Shown in pieces: positions 24,496-33,974 of a stretch of 44,692 bases of DNA. The stretch spans positions 1-44,692 of the forward strand of contig MNEF01000020.1 of assembly GCA_001917535.1 (NCBI GenBank). Direction: 5' to 3'. This DNA comes from Candidatus Rokubacteria bacterium 13_1_40CM_69_27 (lineage in GTDB: Bacteria; Methylomirabilota; Methylomirabilia; Rokubacteriales; CSP1-6). Position 1 is the first letter of the stretch. Every line of letters begins with the position of its first letter. Both the position numbers and the translations under genes were made by a program. The notes beneath the pieces were generated by a model. It made no database searches. It was not told the origin of the DNA and saw only the letters and a list, made by a program, of their open reading frames with translations.

Positions 24496-25043
24496 GTCGC
24501 CTGCTGCCTCGTGATCTCGCGGAGTCGCTCCAGCCCCGAGCGGATCCGCGTCTTCACCGTGCCGAGCGGCTGCTGAAGCCGCTCCGCGATCTCCGTCTGC
24601 GTGAGCCCGCCGTAGTACGCGAGCTCGATCACCTCCCGCTGGACGTCGGCCAGCCGGTCGAGCGCGCTCCTGATCACCGAGCGATCGGCCGCCCGTTGGG
24701 CCGCGTCACCGCCCATCCCCGGCGGCGCGGCGAGAGCCTCCTCCAGCGGCGCCCCGAACCTCTCATTTCTTCTACGGATGGACCGCACCCGGTCGATTGC
24801 TCGCGTCCGCGCGCGCGTGACGATCCAGGCCTCGGGAGTGCCGCGCCCGGGGTCGTAGGTCGACGCCGACTGCCAGGCCTCCCAGAAGACCTCTTGCAGG
24901 ACGTCGGCCGCGTCCGCGCGCTCGCGCACGATGCGGAGGATCAGCGGATAGACCAGCGGGGCATAGCGATCGTAGAACGGACTGAACGCGTCGCGGTCGC
25001 CGGCGGCCATGTTGCGGATCAGGTCCGCCCCCGCGCTCGACAT
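24492..25043 (-). CDS. ECF RNA polymerase sigma factor
   Basis: This 183-residue group IV sigma factor has region 2 (AFSPFYDRYAPLVYPLILRI, then ADAADVLQEVFWEAW) and region 4 with a helix-turn-helix (QREVIELAYYGGLTQTEIAE, then LGTVKTRIRSGLERLR). The linker contains an unusually long Gly/Ala stretch. The ATG at 25043 is preferred because the family usually starts a few residues before region 2; a longer frame to 25100 exists. It pairs with the RskA-like anti-sigma factor, as in the SigK/RskA arrangement. Confidence 0.88.
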   Translation of the reverse strand: MSSAGADLIRNMAAGDRDAFSPFYDRYAPLVYPLILRIVRERADAADVLQEVFWEAWQSASTYDPGRGTPEAWIVTRARTRAIDRVRSIRRRNERFGAPLEEALAAPPGMGGDAAQRAADRSVIRSALDRLADVQREVIELAYYGGLTQTEIAERLQQPLGTVKTRIRSGLERLREITRQQAT

Positions 25044-25190
25044 GACCCGCCACTCAGTATCAAAGCGCCCCGCGGTTGACAAGCGAGCCGGCCCCCTCAA
25101 AGCCTACGAGCGCCACCCGGGGACCGGATTTCGCCCGTGGGGACGCCCCCGGGTTTGCGCCCAAGCCGGTGGCCGGGTCGCAATTTCCCC

Positions 25191-26465
25191 TTACTTCCTG
25201 ACGACGCGACGGGCCTTCAGCTCCTGGCGAGGCAGGGTGCGCGGCGGCACCGGACGGACCTCGAGGCGGATGCCGAGGTCGGCGCGTAACGCGTCCTGGA
25301 CGGTGCGGCTCAGGCTCGGGTCCTCGGCCTCGATGACCACGCGCAGCTCGTCCAGCTCGCCCTGGCGGAACACCTCGATCTGGAACTCGTCGATGGCGGG
25401 GAACCGGCGCACGATCCCCTCGATGGCCGCAGGGAAGACGTTCACGCCGCGCACGATCAGCATGTCGTCCAGGCGGCCGAGGATGCCGCCTGGGAGGTGC
25501 CTGAACGTGCGCCCGCAGGCGCAGGGCCCGCCGGCCAGGCGCACGCGGTCGCCGGAGCGGTAGCGGATCGCCGGCGAGCCCGCGCGTCCGAGATTCGTCA
25601 GCACCAGCTCGCCTTCCCGCGCCGGGGCGCCCGTCGCCGGATCGATCACCTCGGCGATGAACTCCGCCTCGTTGACGTGGAGGCCGCACTGCTCGGCGCA
25701 CTCGTAGCCGTAGGCCCCCATCTCCGTCATGCCGGCGTGATCGAACGCCCGCGCGCCCCAGCCCTCCTCGATCCGCGCGCGCACCGGCGGGATTCCTGCG
25801 CCCGGCTCTCCGGCGTGCACGGTCACCCGCACCGGGAGCTTGGGCAGATCGATTCCCCGCTCGCGGGCCACTTCCACGAGATGGAGCGCGTAGGAGGGCG
25901 TGCAGACGAGCGCCGTCGCCCCCAGCCTGTCCATCCACTGAAGGCGCGTCACGGAGTCCTGGCCACCGCCCGGGATCGCGAGCGCGCCCAGCGCACGGGC
26001 GCCCTCGAATCCCGCCCAGAAGCCGATGAAGAGCCCGAAAGAGAAGGGAAAGAAGACGCGGTCGGCGAGGGTGATGCCGGCGGCGTCGAGCACGAAGCCC
26101 CAGCACCGGATCCACCAATCCCAGGATTCCTGGGTGTCGAGCCACCGCAGGGGCTGGCCGCTGGTGCCCGACGTCTGGTGCACGCGAACGAAGCGCTCCA
26201 GGGGATAGGTCAGGTTGGTCCCGAAGGGCGGCCGCTCGGCCTGATCCTCGACGAACTCGCTCTTCTCCGTCAGCGGCAGACGCGTGAAGTCATCCCAGTC
26301 CTTGAGATCCTCGACCGAGCGGATCCCCGCCGACGCCCACGTGCGGCGGACGAAGGCGTTGCCCGCCCCGGGCGCCAGCAGCTCCCCGGCCAGCCGGCGG
26401 AATTTCTGCCACTGGAGCTCCCGGAGCCTCTCGGGCGGCAGCGTCTCCACCGCGCGATCGAACAC
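25191..26465 (-). CDS. phenylacetate-CoA ligase family (PaaK-like) aromatic acyl-CoA ligase
   Basis: This 424-residue adenylating enzyme has the AMP-binding loop HQTSGTSGQPLRW, the PaaK-type mid motif FDHAGMTEMGAYGYEC and the C-terminal hinge GRLDDMLIVRGVNVFP. It also has CGR-type cysteines (GPCACGRTFRHL) that are common in the family. It activates an aryl or arylacetic acid to its CoA thioester; the exact acid is not visible. It starts at a GTG after GGAGG and lies 30 bases after benzoate-CoA ligase. In this context it could activate 4-hydroxybenzoate or another ring acid feeding the reductase/box operon, which is inference from position. Confidence 0.82.
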   Translation of the reverse strand: MFDRAVETLPPERLRELQWQKFRRLAGELLAPGAGNAFVRRTWASAGIRSVEDLKDWDDFTRLPLTEKSEFVEDQAERPPFGTNLTYPLERFVRVHQTSGTSGQPLRWLDTQESWDWWIRCWGFVLDAAGITLADRVFFPFSFGLFIGFWAGFEGARALGALAIPGGGQDSVTRLQWMDRLGATALVCTPSYALHLVEVARERGIDLPKLPVRVTVHAGEPGAGIPPVRARIEEGWGARAFDHAGMTEMGAYGYECAEQCGLHVNEAEFIAEVIDPATGAPAREGELVLTNLGRAGSPAIRYRSGDRVRLAGGPCACGRTFRHLPGGILGRLDDMLIVRGVNVFPAAIEGIVRRFPAIDEFQIEVFRQGELDELRVVIEAEDPSLSRTVQDALRADLGIRLEVRPVPPRTLPRQELKARRVVRK

Positions 26466-26495
26466 CTCAGGTCCTCCCCGCCCGCTTCCCCGCGC

Positions 26496-28046
26496 TCAGT
26501 GGCGGAGCTTGAAGCGCTGGATCTTGCCGGTGGCCGTCTTGGGCAGTTCGCCCACGAACTCGATCCACCGGGGGTACTTGTACGGCGCGATCTTGTCCTT
26601 GACGAACGCCTTCAGCTCCTCGCCCAGCGCCGCGGAGGCGGCGGCGGCCTCCTTGAGGACCACGAACGCCTGGGGCTTGATGAGGCGGTCGCTGTCCTCC
26701 TTGCCGACGACGGCGGCTTCGAGCACCGCGGGATGCTTGATCAGGGTCGCCTCGACCTCCACCGGCGACACCCAGATGCCGCCGACCTTCAGCATGTCGT
26801 CGGCGCGCCCCGCGTACCAGAAGTATCCGCTCTCGTCCTGGTGGTACTTGTCGCCGGTCTGGATCCAGGCGCCGAAGAGCGTCTCCTTGGTCTTGTCGTG
26901 CTTGTTCCAGTAGTAGGCCATGGTGGAGTCGCCCCGGACTCTCAAATTCCCGATCTCCCCCGGTGGAACCGGGCGCCCCTCGTCGTCCACGATGACCGCC
27001 TCGTAGCCCGGCACCGGGAGCCCGGACGAGCCGGGGCGCACGGCTCCGGGGCGGTTGGACAGGAAGATGTGCAGGATCTCTGTCGTGCCGATCCCGTCGA
27101 CGATCTCCACGCCGAAGCGCTCGCGCCAGCGCGTGTAGATCGCCTCGGGCAGCGCCTCCCCCGCCGAGACGCAGAGGCGGAGCGAGGAGAGGTCGAACCG
27201 CCTTTCGGCCTCCTTCACGGCCAGCATCGCCGCGTAGAGCGTGGGGATGCCGAAGAACAGGGTGGGGCGATGCCGGGCGAGAATCTCGAAGACCGCCTCC
27301 GGCGTCGGACGATGAGGATAGAGGATGCTCTGGGCGCCGACGCCCATGGGGAAGTAGCCGGTGTTGCCCAGACCGTAGGCGAAGAAGAGCTTCGCCGCCG
27401 AGAAGACCTTGTCGGTGGGCCGGATGCCCAGCACCTGCTTGGCGTAGGTCTCCGTGCAGACCCACATGTCGTGGTGAAGGTGCACGGCGCCCTTGGGAAA
27501 GCCCGTGGAGCCCGAGGAGTAGAGCCAGAACGCCGCGTCGTCCCGCCCGGTGGGCGCCGCCTCGAGTCGGCCCGTCGCCCTTCCGATCCGGTCCTCGTAG
27601 GACAGGTAGGGGCCGGGCTTGCCGCCGGCGATCAGCACGTGGCGGAGGTGGCGCGCCTGACCCAGCACGGGGCCCGCCTCGGCCAGAAGCGGCGCGGAGA
27701 TGACGGCGACCTTCGCCCGACTGTCGTCGAGAAAGTAGAGGTAATCGGCGCCACGCATGAGGGTGTTCACGGGTATCGGGACCGCGCCGATCTTGATCGC
27801 CCCCCAGAAGGTGCCGATGAACTCGGGCGCGTCGAGGCACAGCATCAGGACGCGGTTGTCCATCTCCACGCCCAGCTCGAGCAGCGCGTGACCGGTGCGG
27901 TTGGCGAGGTCCTGGACGTCGGCGTACGTCAGCGCGCGATCCTCGTAGAAAAACGCCGGCGAGCTGCCGTGACCCTCGGCGATGTTGCGATCGACGAAGT
28001 GGGCGGCGACGTTGAACTGTGCGGGCAGGTGCTCCGACGCGTTCAT
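26496..28046 (-). CDS. bclA: benzoate-CoA ligase
   Basis: This 516-residue ANL-superfamily ligase of the benzoate-CoA ligase type turns benzoate (and often hydroxybenzoates), ATP and CoA into benzoyl-CoA. It has the P-loop YSSGSTGFPKGAVHLHHDM, DGIGTTEILHIFLSNRPG, the hinge region YFWYAGRADDMLKVGGIWVSP and the C-terminal catalytic Lys in PKTATGKIQRFKLR. Length and motifs match characterised BCLs closely. The ATG at 28046 follows AAGGAG. It heads a two-gene transcript with the PaaK-like ligase and supplies the substrate for BoxB and BoxC encoded in the neighbouring operon. Confidence 0.9.
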   Translation of the reverse strand: MNASEHLPAQFNVAAHFVDRNIAEGHGSSPAFFYEDRALTYADVQDLANRTGHALLELGVEMDNRVLMLCLDAPEFIGTFWGAIKIGAVPIPVNTLMRGADYLYFLDDSRAKVAVISAPLLAEAGPVLGQARHLRHVLIAGGKPGPYLSYEDRIGRATGRLEAAPTGRDDAAFWLYSSGSTGFPKGAVHLHHDMWVCTETYAKQVLGIRPTDKVFSAAKLFFAYGLGNTGYFPMGVGAQSILYPHRPTPEAVFEILARHRPTLFFGIPTLYAAMLAVKEAERRFDLSSLRLCVSAGEALPEAIYTRWRERFGVEIVDGIGTTEILHIFLSNRPGAVRPGSSGLPVPGYEAVIVDDEGRPVPPGEIGNLRVRGDSTMAYYWNKHDKTKETLFGAWIQTGDKYHQDESGYFWYAGRADDMLKVGGIWVSPVEVEATLIKHPAVLEAAVVGKEDSDRLIKPQAFVVLKEAAAASAALGEELKAFVKDKIAPYKYPRWIEFVGELPKTATGKIQRFKLRH

Positions 28047-28121
28047 CGCGGCTCCTTGTAAACGTTACCCGCGAACGTCCGTGGCATCGCCATTGCTCCC
28101 CACAACGCCGGGGAGGTACCT
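28047..28121. promoter_or_regulatory. divergent promoter gap with inverted repeats
   Basis: These 75 bases separate the benzoate-CoA ligase start from a plus-strand gene. They contain GTAAACGTTAC, nearly self-complementary, and the pair ACGTT/AACGT seven bases apart (about 28065-28080). An operator for the XRE/cupin regulator of the pathway is possible but unproven; no clear -35/-10 pair was found. Confidence 0.3.
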
Positions 28122-28559
28122 ATGAAACCGCTTACGGCACTACTGCTCAGCGCCCTGCTGGTACTCGGCATCGTCGGCGCCGCCACGGCTCAGTCCGGCG
28201 GCGCGGCGCCTGGCAGCGGCACGTCCAACCCCGAGACCAAGGCCGACAATCCTGCCGACCGGGGGAACGACCCCGCGCCGCGTCCGGCGCCTCCGGAGAG
28301 AACCGGCGAGCCGCCGCCGGCGGTGGCCCCGGCGGAGCCGCGGCCCAACGTGAACGTCGACATCACGTCGGAGCGCGGGGACGAGGGCTCCGCCTCGCCG
28401 CGCACGTCCGGGCCGACCCGCATCCTGGGCCTCAGCCCGGTGGTCGTGATCCTGCTGGCCGCGGTGCTGTTCGTCGTCGTCATCCTCGCGCTGGTCTCCC
28501 TGACCCGCGGCACGGCCTCGCGCAACGACACGCACGTCGACCTCGACCGGAGACTCTGA
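28122..28559 (+). CDS. exported proline-rich protein with C-terminal membrane anchor
   Basis: This 145-residue protein has a clear Sec signal peptide (MKPLTALLLSALLVLGIVGA with cleavage after ATAQ). A low-complexity Pro/Ala/Asp region of about 80 residues follows, then one membrane helix (LSPVVVILLAAVLFVVVILA) and a short polar tail. It would be held in the inner membrane with the proline-rich part outside. It follows a GGGGAGG ribosome site. I do not recognise a family. It sits alone on the plus strand between the two minus-strand aromatic operons and is convergent with ridA. Confidence 0.65.
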   Translation: MKPLTALLLSALLVLGIVGAATAQSGGAAPGSGTSNPETKADNPADRGNDPAPRPAPPERTGEPPPAVAPAEPRPNVNVDITSERGDEGSASPRTSGPTRILGLSPVVVILLAAVLFVVVILALVSLTRGTASRNDTHVDLDRRL

Positions 28560-28562
28560 CCC

Positions 28563-29045
28563 TCAGCGGCGCGTGCGGCGCCGCTTTCCCGCCGTGGCCC
28601 GCCGGCCGGCGCCGGCCGGCCGGCGGCCGCCGCGCGCCGGCCGCGGGGGGCGCACCGCCATCGCTTCGATCTCGACCAGCAGCTCGGGGCGCACGAGCCG
28701 GCTGACAACCACCAGGGTGTTGGGCGGGAAGACCCCGTCCGGAAAATATCCGGGGAAGGCCTCCGAGCGGGCCTTCATGAAGCCGGGGATGTCGTCGGGC
28801 CGCGTCAGGAACGTCTGAAACCGCACGACGTCGCGCATCGTGCATCCGGCCGCCTCGACGACGGCGCGCACGTTGGCCAGCGCCTGTTTCGTCTGGGCGA
28901 CGACGTCGCCCTGGAGGGCCTGACCGTTGGGCGCCATTCCTACCTGACCGGCGACCACGACGATTTCCCCACCCGGCGCCACCATGCCGTGGGAGTACAT
29001 CCCCATGGGCGTCCCCAATGCCATCGGCGTGACCGCTCTGGGCAT
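28563..29045 (-). CDS. RidA family protein with basic C-terminal tail
   Basis: This is a YjgF/YER057c/RidA-fold protein of 160 residues. The core (1-133) has AGQVGMAPNGQALQGDVVAQ, then ANVRAVVEAAGCTMRDVVRF, and ends with LVEIEAMAVRPP, including the Arg-Pro-Glu-Leu region (VRPELLVEIEA) near the ligand site. Family members deaminate reactive enamines/imines; some box or aminophenol clusters carry one of unclear role. An extra tail of about 25 residues is very rich in Arg and Gly and is encoded in a GC-rich stretch that also holds the hairpin of the convergent gene. It starts 18 bases after boxB behind GGGAGG, as the last gene of the operon. Confidence 0.82.
   Translation of the reverse strand: MPRAVTPMALGTPMGMYSHGMVAPGGEIVVVAGQVGMAPNGQALQGDVVAQTKQALANVRAVVEAAGCTMRDVVRFQTFLTRPDDIPGFMKARSEAFPGYFPDGVFPPNTLVVVSRLVRPELLVEIEAMAVRPPRPARGGRRPAGAGRRATAGKRRRTRR
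28565..28587 (+). terminator. hairpin after the membrane-anchored protein gene
   Basis: AGCGGCGC (28565-28572) pairs with GCGCCGCT (28578-28585) around GTGCG and is followed by TTT. It directly follows the stop at 28559 and overlaps the last codons of the convergent ridA. Confidence 0.5.
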
Positions 29046-29063
29046 CGTTCCCTAACCTCCCGT

Positions 29064-30484
<1,421 letters not shown>

Positions 30485-30485
<1 letters not shown>

Positions 30486-32158
30486 CACACTCTCCTTCGG
30501 TCGAACTCGCTGCGCTGACCGGTGCCGTAAACGGAAAGTCCGCCCTTGGCGCCGACGGCGTTGGGGCGTTGGAAGATCCAGTTCTGCCACGCGGACAGGC
30601 GGCCGAAGATCTTGGTCTCGAGCGTTTCCGGCCCGGCGAATCGGAGCGACGCCTCCATGCCGGTGAGCGCGTCGGGCGAGAACGCCGCGCGCTCCTCCAG
30701 GGCCAGGCGGACCTCGTCGTCCCAGTCGATGTCATCGGGCGTCACGGTCACCAGGCCCGCCTCGGCGGCGGCGGCGGCGTCGAGGTCCTGGCCGATCCGG
30801 CCCTTCAAGTCGTCGACACGGCCGGGCTCGCCGAGGAAGCGGCTCGACAGGCGCGTCAGCCCGTTGGCCATGGGATAGGCGCCGAAGTTCATCTCGGTCA
30901 GGCGGAGCGTCGTGGGCGGCCGGCTGTCGCCCTCCCGGGCGCCGGCCAGCATGTAGGAGCGGTCGGCGGCCAGCGCCAGCTCGAGCAGCGTCCCGGCGAA
31001 GCAGGAGCCCGGCTCGATCAGCGCGAAGACCGAGCGCGCCGAGACGTCGATCCGCTTCAGCGTCCGCTTGAGAAAGAGACGGATCTCGCGCGCCAGCCAG
31101 TCGCCCTGCTGATCGGCCAGCAGGCGATCGTAGGCTTCGACCAGATCGGCGCTGCCGGCGGTCTTGAACACCCAGAGACCGATCTGCTCTTCGTTGGTCC
31201 TCAGATGGAGGATCAGATCGTCCAGCTGACGCGCCAGCGCCAGCGGCCAGAACGGGTCGCCCAGCCCGTGGATCCCCGCCGCATCGGCGGGCGGCGGGAC
31301 GCTGGGGCCGCCGACGGTGATCTCGGCGACGCCGCGGGCGCGATCGATGGCGCAGGCGACGTGGGCGTAGGCGATCCGGTCGCCATCGATCGTGCGATCG
31401 AGCGGCCTGAGCGCGATCCCCCGCCCGGCAGCAGGCCGGTCGGTGCGGGCGGCGACCTCGGCGGCGCGCTGCCGAGCCGTCTCCTCGAGCCGTGAGCGCG
31501 GCACCAGCTCGTCCACCAGCCCCCAGTCGAGAGCCCGCTTGCCCTTGATGCCCTCCTCGAGCGTGCAGAAGACGTCGGCCCGGTCGCGGCGCACGTGGCG
31601 CTTGTCGACCAGGCGGGTCAGCCCGCCGGTCCCGGGCAGGACCGCCAGGAGGGGCGTCTCCGGCAGCGCCACCGAGGTGTTGCCGTCGTCGGCCATGATG
31701 ATGCGCTCGCAGGCCAGCGCCAGCTCGTAGCCGCCGCCAGCGCAGGGGCCGTTGATCGCGCAGATCCAGACCTGCCGCGACTCCGCCGCCGCCTCCTCGA
31801 TGGCGTTGCGCGTCTCGTTGGTGAACTTGCAGAAATTCACCTTGAAGCCGTGGGACGACTGGCCCAGCATCCGGATGTTGGCCCCCGCGCAGAAGATGCG
31901 CTCCTTGCCGGAGGTCAGGATGACCGCGCCCACCTCCGGATGCCCGAAGCGCAGGCGCTGGAGGGCGTCGTAGAGCTCGATGTCCACGCCGAGATCGTAG
32001 GAGTTGAGCTTCAGCTCGTAGCCGGGTCTGAGCCCGCCGTCCTCCTTCACGTCCATGGCCAGGATGGCGACGCGGCCGTCGATGCTCAGCTTCCAGTGCC
32101 GGTAGCGCGACGGCTCGATTCTGAAGTCGATGGGGGTGAGTGCGCGTCCGTCCGTCAT
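30485..32158 (-). CDS. boxC: 2,3-epoxybenzoyl-CoA dihydrolase BoxC
   Basis: This 557-residue crotonase-superfamily enzyme opens the epoxide ring hydrolytically to 3,4-dehydroadipyl-CoA semialdehyde and formate. Two crotonase-like halves are visible. The first has VILTSGKERIFCAGANIRML (oxyanion hole) and AINGPCAGGGYELALACERI; the second has SVFALIEPGSCFAGTLLELA. The N-terminal DFRIEPSRYRHWKLSIDGRV and the C-terminal SAWQNWIFQRPNAVG are diagnostic of BoxC. The ATG at 32158 lies 9 bases after the regulator stop. Order regulator-boxC-boxB-ridA, with overlaps, shows one transcript. Confidence 0.93.
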
Positions 32159-32167
32159 ATCCGCGTC

Positions 32168-32716
32168 CTATCCGAGGATGACCCAGAGGGCGCGGGCCTT
32201 GCGGCTCCCGAAATTTTCCCAGCCGTGCGGCAGCCCGCCGTCCAGCAGGGCGCTGTCGCCGGCCTCCAGCACGTGGCGCTCGCCGTTGTAGAGGAGCGCC
32301 GCCTTGCCCTCCAGCAGGTAGAAGAGCTTCATCTGGCCCGGCTTGATGATGACCTTGTCCGTGTCCACGCCCCGCGACTTCGCGGGAAGCTGGGACACCA
32401 CGGCCCGGATCTTGCCCTGGAACAGACCGGCGCCCAGCACCGCCCACTGCTCGCTGGCGCCGTCGAAGGAGACCACCGGGTGGTCCCGCTTGCGAGAGAC
32501 GACCAGGCTGCCCGTCGGCTGGCCGTCGAAAAGCGCCGCGATCGTCACGCCCAGCGCGTCGGCCAGTTTCCGGAGCGTGTTGAGCGAGGGCGTCAGCCGT
32601 CCCGACTCGATCTGGGACACCATGCTGGGCGTCAGTTCCGCCTTCTCGGCGAGCTGGCGCTGGGGCAATCCGCGCTCCCCCCGCAGCGCCCGGATCCGCT
32701 CTCCGAGGGCGGTCAT
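32168..32716 (-). CDS. XRE-family regulator with cupin domain
   Basis: This 182-residue protein combines an N-terminal HTH_3 DNA-binding domain (IRALRGERGLPQRQLAEKAE, then SMVSQIESGRLTPSLNTLRKLA) with a C-terminal cupin (KVIIKPGQMKLFYLLEGKAA, then GDSALLDGGLPHGWENFG). Such regulators sense a small ligand in the cupin barrel. It differs from BoxR, which carries a shikimate-kinase-like domain, but its place inside the operon suggests the same job: controlling the hcr/box genes in response to an aromatic acid or CoA ester. Its ATG overlaps the hcrB stop (ATGA), so regulator and pathway enzymes are made together. Confidence 0.85.
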   Translation of the reverse strand: MTALGERIRALRGERGLPQRQLAEKAELTPSMVSQIESGRLTPSLNTLRKLADALGVTIAALFDGQPTGSLVVSRKRDHPVVSFDGASEQWAVLGAGLFQGKIRAVVSQLPAKSRGVDTDKVIIKPGQMKLFYLLEGKAALLYNGERHVLEAGDSALLDGGLPHGWENFGSRKARALWVILG

Positions 32717-33729
32717 GCGACCTCCTCCTCCGCACGTCCCTCGCCGTCGAGCCCGCCGAGCCGGCGCAGCGCTCGCGCGACGAAGACGCGGGTCATCTTC
32801 TTCCGGTAAAAGTGGGCGTAGTCGGTGTTGTCGAGGGGCTTGGCGGGGCCGGCGGCCAGGTCGGCTACGCGCGTGATCACCTCCGGCGTCAGGCGCTCGC
32901 CGACGAGCGCGGAGGCCGCCGCCGGCGCCGAGCGGGGCAGCGATGCCACCGCCCCCAGGACGATTTTCGCGTCGCGGACGACGGCGCCCTCTATCCTGAG
33001 CGCCACCGCCACGCCGAGCACCGGGAAGTCGAACGAGCCGCGCCGCCGGAGCTTGAGGTAGGCCGACGTCCAGCCGTCGGCGGGCGGCAGCAGGATGTCG
33101 GCCAGGACCTCGTCCGGCCGCTTGGCCAGGTACTCGATCCCGTCGTCTCGGTAGAGCGCCTCGACGGGCATGGTGCGCTCACCGGTAGCGCCCACCAGTC
33201 GCACCCGGGCGCCCAGACTCCAGAGCACCGGGGCGGTGTCCGACGACGACACCGCCCAGCAGCGCGAGCTGCTGGGCGCCACCAGACAGATGTCGCCGTC
33301 CTTCTTCATGCAGAATCCGATGGCCTTGCGCCACTCGTACGCCTGGTTGTAGTAGTTGCAGCGCGTGTCCACACACACGTTGCCGCCGATCGTGCCCATG
33401 TTGCGGAGCTGCGGCGAGGAGACCAGCCCGGCGGCGGTCGCCAGCGCCCCGTAATGACGCGCGATCTCCGGATGCCGCGCAACCGCGGTGAGCGTCGTCG
33501 TGGGGCCGATCCTCAGCCCTTCCCGCGCCCTGCCGCTCACGCCGCGGAGCTCACGGATTGCGCCCAACCCGATCAGGACCTTGGGCTCGAACTGCCGCCG
33601 CTTCATGTTCGGGTAGAGGTCGGTGCCGCCGGCCACCAGCATCGCCTCGCCGCCGTGCTCGACGACGGCGCGCGCCGCCTCGGCGACCGTGGGCGGCGCC
33701 AGGTACGTGAAGGCCGGCAGCCGCATCAT
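32713..33729 (-). CDS. hcrB: 4-hydroxybenzoyl-CoA reductase, FAD/[4Fe-4S] beta subunit
   Basis: This is a 338-residue FAD subunit of a xanthine-oxidase-family enzyme. FAD-binding motifs are VAGGTDLYPNMK and NMGTIGGNVC. Between them and the C-terminal domain is the insertion that marks 4-hydroxybenzoyl-CoA reductase: cysteines at about residues 123, 139, 147 and 156 (counting from the second Met) spaced C-x15-C-x7-C-x8-C, seen as DTRCNYYNQ, GFCMKKDGDIC and SSRCWAV, which hold an extra [4Fe-4S] cluster. This rules out ordinary xanthine or CO dehydrogenase. The start is MMRLPAFTYL at 33729 or 33726; an upstream frame to 33885 runs through an inverted repeat and lacks homology. It is followed by the regulator (ATGA overlap). 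Confidence 0.9.
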   Translation of the reverse strand: MMRLPAFTYLAPPTVAEAARAVVEHGGEAMLVAGGTDLYPNMKRRQFEPKVLIGLGAIRELRGVSGRAREGLRIGPTTTLTAVARHPEIARHYGALATAAGLVSSPQLRNMGTIGGNVCVDTRCNYYNQAYEWRKAIGFCMKKDGDICLVAPSSSRCWAVSSSDTAPVLWSLGARVRLVGATGERTMPVEALYRDDGIEYLAKRPDEVLADILLPPADGWTSAYLKLRRRGSFDFPVLGVAVALRIEGAVVRDAKIVLGAVASLPRSAPAAASALVGERLTPEVITRVADLAAGPAKPLDNTDYAHFYRKKMTRVFVARALRRLGGLDGEGRAEEEVA

Positions 33730-33800
33730 CGCCGCTGACCCGTCGTCGATCCGCCGCGGACGTCCGAGGCTGGCCGCGTGCTTCGCGGCGCGCCAGCACC

Positions 33801-33974
33801 GGGAGAAATCGCGGTGGCGCTTCGGGGGCGGGGCTGGTGTCCGAGACCCGTATCTTCTGGGCGTGGTTGCACCACGGGCGCCCATCGTGGCCCGTCGACA
33901 GGCGCCACGCTCCGGCGGGTCGGCGTGGTCGAGGACATCAGCTCCGCCCCCGAAGCGTCACCGCGAATCTCCCG
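33801..33974. repeat. long imperfect inverted repeat between hcrA and hcrB
   Basis: The left arm (33801-33848) and right arm (33927-33974) are about 48 bases each, complementary at roughly 85% of positions, and separated by 78 bases. The core of the right arm, CCGCCCCCGAAGCG, is exactly matched by CGCTTCGGGGGCGG on the left. The right arm contains the hcrA stop and last codons. In the transcript it would form a very stable hairpin in the 228-base gap between hcrA and hcrB. It may be a small mobile element, an attenuator, or an mRNA-processing signal. Confidence 0.75.

Noticed and set aside
25044-25190. Possible extra gene or structured RNA between the sigma factor and the PaaK-like ligase
   Set aside because: The 147 bases hold only weak promoter-like matches (TTGTCA and GATACT at a short 15-base spacing) and no convincing hairpin or reading frame.
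25497-28061. Very long plus-strand open frame of 854 codons opposite the two CoA-ligase genes
   Set aside because: It is a high-GC antisense shadow: low-complexity Arg/Gly/Ala composition, no recognisable domain, and it fully overlaps two genes with clear catalytic motifs.
28596-28640. Run of CCGGC/GCCGG units as a possible tandem repeat locus
   Set aside because: Short, irregular and within the GC-rich end of ridA; no regular unit or copy number suggests a functional array.
33730-33885. Longer hcrB start with 52 extra residues
   Set aside because: The added part is not FAD-subunit-like and would run through the left arm of the inverted repeat; MMRLPAFTYL is the normal N-terminus.
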